From Pithys albifrons albifrons (Eukaryota > Chordata > Aves > Passeriformes > Thamnophilidae): a stretch of DNA of 64,000 nt. Under the pieces are notes generated by a model. The model did not search any database. It was not told the DNA's origin and worked only from the letters and a program-made list of their open reading frames with translations. Shown piece after piece: positions 1 through 13,100 of the stretch (positions are counted from its first letter, which is position 1; every line of letters starts with the position of its first letter). Both the position numbers and the translations under genes were made by a program. The DNA is taken from NCBI RefSeq assembly GCF_047495875.1, contig NC_092465.1, positions 12,346,660 through 12,410,659 of the forward strand. The letters run 5' to 3'.

Positions 1-3000
1 CCAGAGATCATAATACTCCATTCTTGCCTCAGATAATCTCTGAATACTCTCACTAAGAAAAACTTCTTCTCTTTCCAGTATTGGGTGGGAGAAAAGTAAA
101 ATAACACAGGTGTGCCAAGCCATGATTATCTATCAGTTCATCCCTTAAGAATGTCTGTTTAAAAATTAAATTGGGATAGATTTGTTTACTTAACAATTTT
201 CTCCAGTCAATAGAAAGAATATAACTTTGGCAACCACTTTCTGCTAAGTTGGGCAGTTCTTGTAGTGATGTGTTTTCCAACTAATATATAACTTGTCACA
301 ATGGAGTTGAACACTAAACGTTTAAGGTTTTACTTTCTAAAAGTACTGCTTCACAGGGTTAGGTGGGATTGGCAGTGTGAGGGGTCTGGTGGGCTTTAAG
401 CTAGGATGAAATTGCAATGGATGAACTTCTCCATATAGCGTGATGCCATCTTACTCCACATGTGCTGTGGTGGGAGGCAGTGTAGTCTGCATTTTGAGCA
501 GCCTGGAGAGACTGTGCTGTGAATGGGTTAAATCTCCAAACTAGGTTCTAGTGCAGCTCGCTGTGTGCTGCAAATTCCCAGCTCTGTTTTCTTGCTCTGG
601 TGTCTCATGTAACCTGGATGTGAGAGGTTGCATTAACTTGGCTTCTTTTTTTTTTTTTAATTTTTAAATGGTGAAAGAACACACAACCAAGTAATAGCTG
701 TGGAGTTAGCAAATAAGAGATGCTTATCCTTAAGTTACAGGCTTGAAGTATATGAAGATGCAAGCTATTTTCCTTTCAATGCTTTTTCATTTGGATGAAG
801 AGACTGCAACTGGCAAGACTTTCTGCCTGGAAACCAAGATAAATATTTCAAGCTGAGCCTGGCTCATAGGCTTGAAGCACAAGGAGCATTACATGGTGCC
901 TCCATGCCTTTGCTTTGAAGGAAAGTATGATTGTCTTACAATCCTTCAAAAAGGGGGAATTTCTAGAGGGTGCTTTGGCAATTTTCTAATTCATCTGAGC
1001 TGTGACTATGGGCTTCATGCTGACGAGCCCAGCTCTAAGTGCAAAACACTCAAATGGATGTGAGACACACCCTTAGAAAGTCTTTGACCTTTGAAGGACC
1101 TGAAACATGGAAAATGGGATAATCTGATGATGATAATAAAAACAGTTATGTAGTTCATATTTTTATTCATTTAAAGTCTTAACTGACACATTTGCTACTG
1201 TGAGTAGTCCCTGCCAACATGACTGAGGACCTGTGGTTATCATGGTCTGTTCAGAAGTAAGTGCTTCTATGGAATTTCATTTCAAACCTTCCCTCAAATC
1301 GCCCACCTGTGTCTGATACAGTTTTTGAGAAAATGAAGATTTCTTGCTGTTTCATAGCTGGTTATTTTATTTTTTTTTCTTTAGAGTAATCCATGTTTAG
1401 GGTGAAAATACCCCTTCAAAACTGCAATTCAACAACTGGTAAATTTAGGTCTTGCCATTCAAAAATACTTCTGCCACATTTCCAAAATGGGATGTTCTGG
1501 TACAGACTTTTTCCCTTGGCAAAGTCTTATTTAATTCATTGTTCACCTTGGTAAATTAAGGGCAGCAGAGCAGAGTAGAACACTAATTGCCTAAGGTACA
1601 TTTTTATTTATCGAGTTATTTAGCCTGTACACTTTGTTCTCACTGCTTTGACTATGCAAACAGTCTTCTGAACAGGTACCTGACCTAATGACTTGGCCAA
1701 ACAGCTCCTGCCATGTTTGCAGTGGTGCATGTTGCTAGTACTGGCCTAGGAAGGAGGGTTTTGGAGACGATGAGTGTCCCTTGTGCTTTCAGTTAGGAAA
1801 TAATACAACAACCCCAGAGAACATCAGTCCTTTAACTACTTGAGCTTCGAGCAAACTGGCTTGTCGAGCAGCTTTTGTACCTTGGATCCCTTCATGTGCC
1901 TCTTAGCTAAACTATTAGTTGCTCTCCTGGTGTTCCTGTGAGTTCTCTCCCAGTGTCCTCGGTTCTTCTCAAGAGCCTGAGGCAGCCAGGAGCTGCTCTT
2001 TGTCTCATTCCGTGAGGGGAAACTAAACAAAAGAGGTTTAGTCTTAGAGCCTCTAAATTATTTGAGCACCTGACTCACCTCCACACCATTTGGTGCCTGG
2101 ATACTACTGTTGACTTGGAGAGAAATTACTTACCTGTGAGCTCAAGACTGTGCTGAATACCTTTTATGGCTGAAGTAAGTGGCATAAGATATGGCTATTA
2201 CAGACAAAAATTGAGAGGGTTTTTTAAAACCCAGTCTTGGATCATCTTTTTAAACATTTTGCTTTCAGTATTGAGACCAATGTGCAGTGCTGTCCTTATA
2301 TAACCTGGACTTTGCTGTAGCTGTGCCTGGCATTGGGCAGGCACATCCACAAGACCTATGGAAGAAGGCATTACATATGGATATCTCCTGATTATGGTTG
2401 CAGCATCCCAGGGACCAGTTAAATTGAGATTTCTAGGTTTAATAGGAACTTAATAATAGGTTTAAGCCCAGCCTTTACTAACTAGTTTGTAATATCTTCC
2501 ATTTCTTTATATTTTTTTAATGGGTTATCATTGAGAGAGCTTAGGAAGACATGATATTTGTCTGGGGAATTTAACCTTGTTAAGGATGAGTTTTCTTAAT
2601 GTGGGAGAGTCAGCCATGCTTGGTGAAGATGCCCTAGTTCTTGCAAAATTTGCTGAAGAAAGGGTAGAAATTCTTTTACATTTTTGTAATATTCAAATGG
2701 ACTTTTGGAGGATTGATGGTCTTATTTTTCCCACAGAACCTCTCTGGAAAAGGAAATTCTGCAGCATAAAAATAGTTTTGTCAGAATCCTATGACAGTAA
2801 CTATATTAGTGAAGAATGGCTAAGCTCTTTTTATTGCAGGGAGAAGATGGGCAGGATATGAGGGCTTGGTGTTTGAGGTTTGGCATGTGTGCTATAACTG
2901 AGAGCATCACTTCAATGGTAGTCAGTGGAGTGTTTTACAGACTGGTCAGGGTGTTCATCCCACCACCCTGAATGACATATTCACTCTATGTTCTTGAGCA

Positions 3001-6000
3001 AAACTTTTCTGTAACATTGTGTAGTACCTGATACTCAGTGACATTTCTCTTTGAAGGTCTGCCTGAGTGCTCTGATATTCCTAAACAAAGAGTTCATGGA
3101 TTGGATAAAATATTTTCCCCAACAAACTGTGACTGAGCTATTGGATTGGTTTTGCTGAAAAGTTGCAAAATTGGAAGAAATACATGTTGTCTTGCAGCTG
3201 AAAACCTTAGATGTTTGTATCGGCTTCCTTGAGAGTCACTGTAACAACACTTAGAGATGTTACTGAAGAGAAACTCCTGCTGTAGCAAATAGTGGGTGAA
3301 ATTATTCAGGAGTACTCACGCTTTTAAGATCTATTGATCTTTCTTTGTGTGAGCTCCTTTTCCACCTAATTTGGCTCAGCTTTGTTGCCACTCGGTTATG
3401 GATATTACAATGCAGGGGTTGATAAGCATTTGCCAGCATTCAGAAACTTTCCATTCCCACACTTTACAACCCCTGGACATTTTTCAAATCTGTCATTTGA
3501 AGCTGTTTGAATCATGGAAGAACAATGAGTGAGGGAGAAAGTGTTAGTACTGATATTTGTCTGAGACCCTCCTTTGGTGCAGCTACCACCTGGGGAGATA
3601 AAAAGTGTGGTGCAAAGAGTGTGTTTGGATGATGGTCAAGCAAAGAGGTTAGTGCCCTCTAAGAGAAACTGTAAGAGTGCTTGATCAGCAACAAGCAGTT
3701 ACAGAATATCACACTGTGCAGACTGGGCCTTCCACATGGGAAAACATAACCAGGTGCGTCCCTGGAACACGAAGCAGGGAGCCCCAGCTTTACTAGTTCC
3801 CACTGTCACTGGAGATTTAGAGCTCAGAGGTGGGACTCCCTGCCCTGTGCAGGCAGGGAAGGCAGGACCCATGGGCAATCACCAGCAGATGCTCTGACTT
3901 TTCCAGCCTGTTCCTCACATGACTTCAGAGACGTGATTTTGTGAACTATCAAGAGGTAAAATCCTCATATAGACACTATGAAAGCCTGCTCTTCACTGCT
4001 TAGCTGAGAAAAGTAAACCTTTCCTCCTCCCTGGTCTTGCAAACTGCCTGGGTTAGCGTGTTTTCTGACCAAACAGTCCCAGGGATTCATGAGTATATAA
4101 ATGACCCCTCACTACATAGCTGTAGGCAAGACCAGAAGATGCCTGCTCCATGGCTTCCCCTTCCAGTATTTCTCCTTCCACCTATCCTCACCCTTTTTCT
4201 TCTTTCAGCTTTGCTACATGGGACTTGCCCTGCTCTTGCTGCTGATCCTGCACTGCTTGTCTTGGGATGAGTTTGTCTGTGTGTTGGTTGGGGATGGGCT
4301 CTTGCATCAGGAGGTGTCTGGCTGCAGTACTGACCTACAATATATTCCTGCCCTGCCTCCCCAGACCAATTTGCCTAGGCTGTGGTGTGCTGCTTGTGCC
4401 ATATGCCAGTGCCTGCACAGTGACTGCTCCAGGCTAGAAATAAATTACTGATTTTAACTTGGAAGAATTTCCTGATCTGATTAATTTCATGGCTATGACA
4501 GTGAGCATATGGACCAAAGACAGTGTGTTAGAAGTGGCTGGGAAAAGAAAATGCATATTCAAGTATGATGGTAGCAGCCTTGAATGAAGTGTTTGTCTTG
4601 TCCTCCTTCAGACAATACCACAGAGGTCAGTAACCAAGTTGTGCTACACCAAGGGGGACTGGTTTTGCTTTTCAGGGCTGTTGGAATGAGGGCTCACATC
4701 GCCATGTATTAGCATCTACCCAGACTCTGGGAGTAACCCTTCTGGTGGTTTAACTTCACCCCTTTCCTACCACATTGCAACCACAAGGCTGTGGCTGCCC
4801 TCTTAGTCTCTTCATCTCATTTCCCAGGGTGTCTCTGCCACTGGTGGTGGTGAAGCTGCATTGTCAGAGGGGTGAGCACTTAAAGTGTTTTAAGCAGGGT
4901 CAGTTGCCTGATCTGACTCTGAATACCTCCATCCCAGGTGCTGAAGCCCATCGGGAGGAAAGGCTGGGATGTATGGCTTGGTTGTTCCCTGCAAAGCCCA
5001 AGGTTGACCTTAACTTTTTGCTGCTCTGTAGGGAAGTTGAGCACCTTGTGTATTTGACTAAAGTCCTTAGCTAAGGATGAGGCAATTAACTGGTAAAGGT
5101 ATCTTAAGAAAACACAACCCATCGAGAAACAGAACAAAAGTCTATTGAGGAAGCTGACAGCAGTGTGGATCCAGAGTTGCTTGAAGCTTCCTGCTGCAGC
5201 TTCTGTGCAGCACACAGAGTGAGGAGATGCAGTCCCAGCTCCTTACACTTGCACTTCCTTTAAAAAGCGGTGTGAGCAGCACTACTGCTTGACATAGACT
5301 ATTGTCTGATCACCTAGTGGAGCTCTCCCTGTTTTCAGGTTTCCATTAAGAATAGCTCCTTAAAAGAGAAACAAATCCACGCTGTATTTATTTTGCCTTG
5401 AGAGATAGCCCCAAAACAGACAAAGGCCTCAGCGTCTCACAGTGACTTTGTTAGCCCTCTCAAAACATCACAGTATGTAAAGATTTAGGATTGCTCGAGC
5501 CAGGAAACATCACACAAAGAGCTCTCATTTTTCTCTGCAAAAACAGACACTGTGTCATAGATTTTTAGGAATATAGCTGCAAACCAGCTTGATGTGGTTT
5601 TTCTTTTAACCAAAAACAATGTGTTAAAGAATTCAAGATGTCATTTTAATGAAGTTCATCGAGTATGTAGAAGTCTTAAGGTCTTCTACCTGCTATGACA
5701 CACAAATGCCAGCACCACTAATTCTGCTTAACTTCTTATGTGTGACTTATTCCATAAGGTTTGACTCAGAACTGCTCTTTCAAGATGAGTTATGGCTGCA
5801 TGAAGTTCTAGCAGTACAGCATGACAGCACTGAAGACTTGGTGCATGCACTGGTTAATCATCACAGGTAGCCCTGCTGTGGCAAGACTAGTCTCACATAG
5901 GATCTGGCAGTGCACAATTACAAACTGGAAGATGTGGTGACTTGGCAAAAGTGGAAAAAATTGATGCATGAACCAAATCCTTGCACTGTAGTATTTTATT

Positions 6001-6861
6001 TTAGGTATTAAATAGAAAAAAACCCCAACCCCAGAGAGCTTGTCATTTGGCAGGGCAGCATGATTGTCATTTCTATTTAGACTTCTGCAGTCCTCCTTGA
6101 TTGTTTTGCAGCAAAATGGGAAGCCACCAGCCTGTTGGAAGATAGACTCAAGCTCTTTGAACTTAGAGCAGTGCAAATTCTCGTCAGTGTTCATTTCTGA
6201 GGAATGAACAATCTAGTTTTGTTTAGGCTGTTCACGGGCATTTTGCTGATTGCAGGGACCAAATGCTTATTGCAGGGACAGAAATTCATCCTTCCAAATT
6301 TTGAATATGGGCAGTGGTAGAGAAATTTTAGATTTTTAGAAGTGAAGAAGAAAGCTGCTAATAACACTGGATTCAGAAAATTCTTTCAGAACTGAAAAAT
6401 TTACCCTGATCTTGCTTTTAATGCAAATATTTTCTGTTGAATGCAACAAATATTCTTTCTTGAGGACTAATGAATGAGAATTGACTAGGGACCAGTTTTT
6501 TCTAGAAGAACATACTATATCATCAAACTTTCTGGTAAAGAAAATAGTGATTTCAGTTATGCTATGATGGCAAACTCAAAGTTCAAAACAAGACCAGTCA
6601 TTTCAATGATTTCTGGATATGAAAGGGATACAGGCACACGCAATGATTAGTGATGTTCTTCGCTATCACATATCTAAAGGTGTTTATAAATGCTGTGACT
6701 ATTTTAATTGTTATGCATATTCATTCTGAATAGGTCATCACTTGAATTTGAGTCATATCCTACTGACCTAAAGCAACTGGATATCTTGAAGGGATGAGAA
6801 GATTTGTAGGTAGAGGGTAAGGTACAGGTAATCAGGGCAAATTTTGTGGATTAATACATCA
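1..6861. other. Gene-free stretch, intergenic or intronic
   Basis: No supported gene. The reading frames here are short, overlap on both strands and lack splice or promoter context. The only low-complexity item of note is a T13 tract at 646-658. Base composition is AT-leaning and uniform. I saw no CR1 3' end or LTR in this part; old diverged repeats could be missed by eye. Confidence 0.6.
646..658. repeat. Poly-T tract (T13)
   Basis: An uninterrupted run of thirteen T followed by AATTTTTAAA. On the minus strand it would be a poly-A tail, but no recognisable retrotransposed sequence adjoins it, so it is simply a homopolymer tract. Confidence 0.8.
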
Positions 6862-6939
6862 TGGGGTGTTTTAGTGTGAGTTCGAAAAGATGCCAGAAAG
6901 TGAGAGAGACGCTGTGAAAAGATTAACAAATGGGTTTTT

Positions 6940-6945
6940 TTTATT
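6940..6945 (-). terminator. Polyadenylation signal of the LTR
   Basis: AATAAA on the minus strand, 73 nt from the 3' edge of the LTR and about 30 nt after its TATA box. This arrangement is typical of compact LTRs and supports the minus-strand orientation. Confidence 0.45.
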
Positions 6946-6972
6946 CACCAGAAACTGTTAAAATGACAGGAG

Positions 6973-6979
6973 TTTTATA
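6973..6979 (-). promoter_or_regulatory. TATA box of the LTR
   Basis: TATAAAA on the minus strand inside the LTR, about 106 nt from its 3' edge. Transcription would be expected to start about 25-30 nt downstream (around 6945-6950), almost on top of the AATAAA signal, so R and U5 would be short. Whether it is active is unknown. Confidence 0.45.
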
Positions 6980-7163
6980 GTGGAAAAGGCAAGGAAGCCA
7001 AAGGAAAGAAAAAAGTCTTCAAAAAAGCAATAAACCCAGGTGTGCCAACACCCCACACTCACCAAGGGAGTAGCTGGCACTAATGTCTTACCGACCCACT
7101 AGCCAACTCACTGCAGTAACAGCTTCCCTCGTGTAGCAAACCAGCCCCCCGGAGATGTCTGCC

Positions 7164-7194
7164 TGGGGTGGGGTGGGGTGGGGTGGGGTGGGGG
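7164..7194. repeat. (GGGGT)n microsatellite inside the LTR
   Basis: About five to six tandem TGGGG units ending in a G-run. It lies in the U3 part of the LTR, where it reads (CCCCA)n in the LTR's own direction. The G-rich strand has at least four G4 runs with 1-nt loops and could form a G-quadruplex. Confidence 0.85.
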
Positions 7195-9111
7195 AGGCAC
7201 TGAAGCCTTCCCCTCTCTCTCCCGCGGAAGAAGCTGCTGACTTCGCTGCTGCTTCTTCTCTTGCTTCAAAATTCTTCTCTTTCTTTCCCTCCCTAACAGC
7301 TCTCTCCTCTCCAGGCAGTCCAACCAATAGGAGAGACTCAAAATAACTATAGTTTATGCAAAGTCTTTTTTTTCAAGGATGAAATTTTCACTTTATCAGC
7401 TCCTTCTCCTTAGAACTAGGCAGGAAAAGGGTAGATCTTTTTCACAGGTGGCAGATGACAAAAACACGGACCAAAAATGTCAACAATTCTAATTCCCGAT
7501 ACATGGGGGTTTTTTAACTGGCAATTATATTTGAAGTCCGTAGGTTTTCTGGCACGAAAGAACAATTCAGCACTACTGCCTTCTCCTTATAGACATTGCC
7601 TTGCCTCTGTTTTTGGACCATCACAACCAGTGTTGTTGTCTCAAAACAGTTGCTCTTTTAGTTGTCTTCAAGAGTTACTCAAAACACTTCTTGTATTTTG
7701 TAATCTGGAACTGAAAATACAAACAGTAACAACCTTGGCTTATGTCCAGCAATAATCCTGATAAGATTTCTCAGGAACCTCAACTGAACAAGTTAAAAGT
7801 AATTTCATTGACGCAGTTCAGTGGTATACCAAAATACATCATGATGTCATTTATGACTTACTTGTTCTCTTACTTTGATCCAATCCAAAGGCATAAATAA
7901 TTTTAATGGATTATTCATGGTGTTTTAAGGAAAAAATATTCTGATCATATGCTTTAGGTTTCTTTCAGCATTCGACTTTTTCTGCAAGGTCTGGAAATAA
8001 TTAAACCTCCTAGACTCAAAAAAATGCATATGAAAAGAAAAAAATCTGGAGGTGGAACTTTGAATATACTAAAGAGATTGAAGAGTGGGTAAATAACATA
8101 ACGAGATGAGCTTGACGATCACTGGCTTTGGGCCCTGGTTTTCTGTAGCTGTTGGATATTTGCACACCTCTGAGGAGCAAGTGGTTACTGGGTATGGCTT
8201 CTGTTGTGAGTAGTTTCTGGAAGAAATACCTATTGAGAGATGTAAACCCTTCTTGACTGGTCAATGGGACTATGTTTCAGGCCATGCTAATTTGTTACTT
8301 GTTCCACATCTCTATCCACTGAGAAGGGCCTGTGTCCTTACAGCTGCAGGCATCCTCTTCACCACATGGTTGACTTGTAAATGTGCCATGCTCAAGCATG
8401 GGAAAAGTTATTCTCAGAACTGAACCAAACTTGTAGGTGAAAATAGTCCCTGCATGAAAGGCTGCTCTACCTTGCACACCTTTGCTATAGGACTTATTCA
8501 TTGAGAGAAATAGACCCAAGGTCTACACAGTGAATGACTCCATACCTGGGGCATCAAAATCTGTTTTGAAACCATCTCTAATGAAGATACAGAGCAATTG
8601 AAGGGATGGCTTTAAAATATCCATGTGGTTATTAACAAAGAGGCTAAGTGTGACATTAGTCTCCTTGAAATGCCATGAATTAGGAATGTGGGTAATGTTG
8701 TTTGGAAATGCAGCTGGAGATGAATTAGCCTACTGATGGCAGGGGAGCAGAACTATGGTGTATGCACACTATTACTAGGACCTGAACAGCTTCCAAATAA
8801 TAACGGACAATAATTGTAACTGTACAGCTAGGTCTTCTCTGTCTGCTTGTCTAGTCTCTCTGCAGCCATGGGAAAAAGATTTTGTTATATTTTCAATATG
8901 GGTATCCCCAGGATATTCCAATACCTCCTGAGTGTGGAAGAAAAACTCTAATTATTGCATAGCTATAAAAACTCTGGAGTGGAAAAAATTTGAATATCTT
9001 CATGAGAGGAATACAATTCCTGTAATGAGTCAGGTCCTTAAGAAACCAGAGAGTTTCCACTTGGTATCTTAAGGCCCTCTAAAAAAGCTCAAGAGGAGGT
9101 GTATTTCATTC

Positions 9112-9142
9112 TTATTTTTCTTTTCTTTTTTTTTTTTTTTTT
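9112..9142. repeat. T-rich tract
   Basis: Nearly pure T interrupted by a few C, ending in a long T run followed by AATTCC. It is a simple low-complexity tract. Confidence 0.75.
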
Positions 9143-10096
9143 AATTCCTGGGCACACACTTAGTGGTCTACCTGTATTATCTGAGAGCCAGAGAAATGAA
9201 TTCTGAAATCAGGACAGTATTTTTGTGGTGGGTGAAACAATAATATATGTGTCATGAGAATGTTAAGGATTTCTGGATAAATTTTAGAGTAAACAAGGTG
9301 GTGGCTTACATGCTTTGAGTAGCGACTGTTTTGGTGGCTTTCTTAATAACTCTCAGTGATTCTTAATATATTTTTCCATGCACAGATTCCTTCCGTTAGA
9401 AGTCTTGGCCTGATAAATATATGGCCTTAATATAAATTGATCTTTTTCTTTCAAAACATTCAGCTCTTAAGACGAGAAGGACATAGTAGTTACATGCAAA
9501 ATGTAGCATTTTTTCTTGGCAGGGATGGGCTTTTCATGTCCCAAAAATCAAATCAAGATTTATAACAAAACAAACATGTTTTCTTGAAATGAATGGGAGG
9601 CGGGAGCTGGTCAAGATGAGTAACATGCTTATAGCAACCCTCAAGATTCTCTGTCTGACTAGATCCATCCAGAGAAAGTTCCTTCAATTCCATCAACCCA
9701 CACAAGAACTTCCTTAACAACAGAAATACTCCTCATGCCAAACAGGAAGCAGGGAAAAGGACAGGAGTGGAAGTGGATGTGTTGGTAAAAACAAGGCAAC
9801 CTGGAATTTTGTCTCGTCCCAAGTTTTGGAGAAGCTACCTTGATATTTTTGGTGGGAAAAGAAGGATTTGCAGAAGATGCCATGCTGAAGTGTTATTTTT
9901 AGTTGCTCTGATTGGGAGCCCTGGTGAAGGGCTTTCTCTGGGCTCTGCTAGAGGAGATTCTTTTGTGCTACTGCAGAGAAAGCAGCTACAGCAAAGCTGA
10001 GCAGGAGGAGGAAGGATGGAGCAGGCTGATAGCTGCTTTGGGACCTTGTTGCAGGCTTTGATTACTACATTTCTTCTTTCTTACGGTTCTCTTTGC

Positions 10097-10140
10097 TTCT
10101 TTTTTTTTCTTTTCTTTCTTTTTTCTTTTATTTTTTTTTA
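10097..10140. repeat. Pyrimidine/T-rich low-complexity tract
   Basis: About 44 nt of T with scattered C and one A. It could act as a polypyrimidine tract on the plus strand, but no AG-bounded open exon follows that I can support. Confidence 0.7.
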
Positions 10141-13100
10141 ATATGCCCTGCAACCTACATCAAACTTTCTTAGATTGCAAATGCCAAGGGCTAGTTTGAG
10201 ATAGACGCTGTCATTACATTTTCAACTCCTAACCATTACTGCCCAGCAGCAATCCACTTCAATTCTAGTCTAAGACTCAGACTTGACATATTTTAGCCCT
10301 TATGGAAGGGGTTTTCTGGGACTGCAGTGCTGCACACAGGGAACCAGCCTGGCTGTGGGATGTGAGCAGGCCAAATGGCTCCACCATGTGTGGGACAGGT
10401 GCATGGATGGAAGATGTAGAGGTGCTATCTGCATGCAGGCTGAGGAGGAAACTGTCTGGGAGGAGTTGTGAGCAAGGAGTGCTGTGTTAGGGGACAGTAC
10501 ATGATATCCCCTAAGCCCAAACAAAAACACTTTATCGCACCCTGCAGGTCTCGTGCCACTTGCTGCTTGGATACAGCAGTGTGACTTACTGCCAGCATTA
10601 TCAAGAGCCGTGTAAGTTGTTTAGGATGGTTTGTCATGTTGGTTACACTGTCACAACAAACCCAATCTTTGCAGAAATATGCAGAGAAACAGAATCAAGC
10701 CCTGCCTCTGCTCACAATCATGCAGGGCTATAGCTTGTGCTCCTGTATGTTTGATGACTGACTGTGATGTGTGTCAATCACTGTGTTAGAGTATACCTGT
10801 GCTTTGACTTCTCAAATGGGCTCCCATCTGCACCTGTTCTATGTGAAGAGGCCTCTCCACTTTGCAGCAACCCATAGAGATTTTGTGGTCTGAGCAGAAG
10901 TGTAGGAGACAATCAACCCAATGTAGAGCAGTGCTGCAGTGCTACCCTTGTCCCCTTCCCTCTTTTGAGAGCCCAGTGCCTGCTGTTTGGTTTCCACCAG
11001 CAAGGTCTCACAGGACAGGTCCTTTGCTTCTGACTGTGGTCTGATGTCCTCGATGCTCATAGGGTTGGCTGGTGGGATGTCTGGGGAACATCATCTTCCT
11101 TCTTGCACTTCTGCAGAAATGTTACATTTCTAAAGTGAAGTATGTTGTTTGCATGTCAAATGTTATAGGGCATTTTCACAGCTCTCCTGGCAGGCACAGG
11201 TTTGGCATAGTGCAGGCTGAAGAGCTGCCAAGGGCAAGCATTTAGGAAAAAAAAAAACCCTTGCAGGCAACTGCCAGAGTTTGGTGCCAGATTAATGAGA
11301 ACTCCCCATTGTCTCTCTGAGACAAATGTTCTGATTGAATCTATTGTCATTGGGCTTGATGGGACAAAGTGTTACTGAGTTACATCATAGCTATAATGTG
11401 GAAACTGGAACACAGCACAATTTATGATGGAATGTTCCCTGGTATTGTTCAGAAATATCACCACAGAAGTTTGTGGGAATGATTATTTGAAAGCTGCTGG
11501 TCTAACAGTGGCTTGAGCCCAGCTCCAGGATGCCTAACTAGGCTCTGCTCCATAGCTTAAGTAAACTACTTAACCTCCCTGCCTCTGCTTTGCCCTTTAT
11601 GAGCAGTGGTGTTAGTGTTTGTCTGCCTTCATGCAAGGATTTGCTCATGTTTCCAACTGGCTCTGGTTCATGTACCTGTGCTGGTGTTGCAGACATTTAC
11701 CACGTGTGCTGGTCTGGTGGTTTCTCTTCTTTCTCTCCAACCTGGTCATCATGTTCTCATCACTGCAGCATTTCATCACTGTGTTCTCATCACAAGTCAT
11801 CTCAGAGGTTACTTGGAGTGACTCTGGGTGTTGCCTGCTTGGGCAGAACTTGGCAGCCACTGCTTCCATAAACTCCTCTTGCACGTCTGCAGCCTAGCAC
11901 CACATGAAGACCACTGTTTTAGGCCTTCCTGGTCCTTAAACATGGAAAAGAAGCAAGAAAACTGTGGGTTGTGCAAGAAACAACACTGATGAGACCTCAA
12001 AAAAACTATTGCAGGACATGAAAATGGTGGGAATCAGACTGCCTCGTCCAACCACCTTATGTGACTCTTAATAAAAGGCATATATATCCATGAGATGTAC
12101 TTCATCCAGATTTCATGGCTCCCATCCATCTTCATGCAGACTGAATGCTGCCTGGTTCCTGGTTGTCCTTAGTTAACAGAGCTTACAGATGTGACAAAGC
12201 ACACCACAAAACTTGAGCAACCTTACGATTGTATGAAGCTGAATACTAAAATTTGGAGAGGTCAGATATCTCTTTCTCTCTGACAGTTTTGTGTAGCAAA
12301 ATAACAAGGTTTGCATGAGCTCCTGATATCTGCTGATGCCAGCTCTGCAAGGTGTCATTGTTTTGGAGGACTGGAGACAGACTGGACTAAAGGCATGGGA
12401 GGCTTAGGAAAGCAATTAGCAAGGCATACAGGGGTCTCAAATGCAGTCTGTGTGGGATTTAGCTGGTCAGGTTTATAACAATAGTGGATCATAATGTCTC
12501 ATTTTATGTCTGTAATCCTTTGAGATGCTCTAGGCTCCCAAATGCTGAAGAAAAATTTTACATGATGCTAGAAATGATCAGCCTTTGATGGCCATTCTTG
12601 ACCTGGTTGAGTCACCTGCTCAAATGCCTTTCTCCCTTCTTGGGCAGTTTAGGGTGGAGAAACAAATGCATGCATCTCAAAGGTGCACTAGTTGCTGTAT
12701 GTGCTCAAATCATGCCTAATTTTTTGAACACTGAGTTTGCCTTAAAGCAGTCATGGTGATGCTCAACTGTCATGCATGGAGATCTGTTTTGGGAAGTATG
12801 CTTGCATAAAGTACTTGGGCATATTATAACTTGTTACCTTGAAGCCCTCTGAGGAATTTCCTCATTTACAGAATCTTAGATCCACTGTATGTGGCAAATG
12901 TAAATTTTCATGTCTCCAGAGCTTAGAAGAAGGTGGAGGAGAAAGTTTTCTTTAGGATGCTGTGTCTTTTCTCATATTCCACTGTGCTGGGGTCAGATGA
13001 GGCAAGGCCAGGGAGCTGGGTGTGACCTGGGCTTTGGCAATATGTATGAGTCACCTTCAGTGAGGCTCTCACTGGCACATCAGATGTTGGCTCATAAAAT

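Larger units (their letters stand above)
6867..7503 (-). mobile_element. Probable solo LTR of an endogenous retrovirus
   Basis: A 637-bp element that begins with TG and ends with CA on the plus strand; read on the minus strand it runs TGTATCGGG...CTAAAACA, the TG...CA pattern of retroviral LTRs. It is flanked by an identical 5-bp direct repeat, TGGGG (6862-6866 and 7504-7508), as expected of a target-site duplication. On the minus strand it holds, in the correct order, a CCAAT-type box (ATTGG, 7324-7328), a TATAAAA box (6979-6973), an AATAAA signal (6945-6940) and a short CT-rich tail before the terminal CA. No gag, pol or env sequence and no primer-binding site adjoin it, so it is a solo LTR left by recombination between two LTRs. 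A 5-bp duplication suits ERVL-like elements better than the 4 bp of gammaretroviruses or the 6 bp of alpha/betaretroviruses, but this is weak. The family is not identified. Confidence 0.6.

Noticed and set aside
5808..6194. 128-codon minus-strand frame
   Set aside because: No family, no splice context, hydrophobic and Cys/His-rich composition typical of translated AT-rich non-coding DNA.
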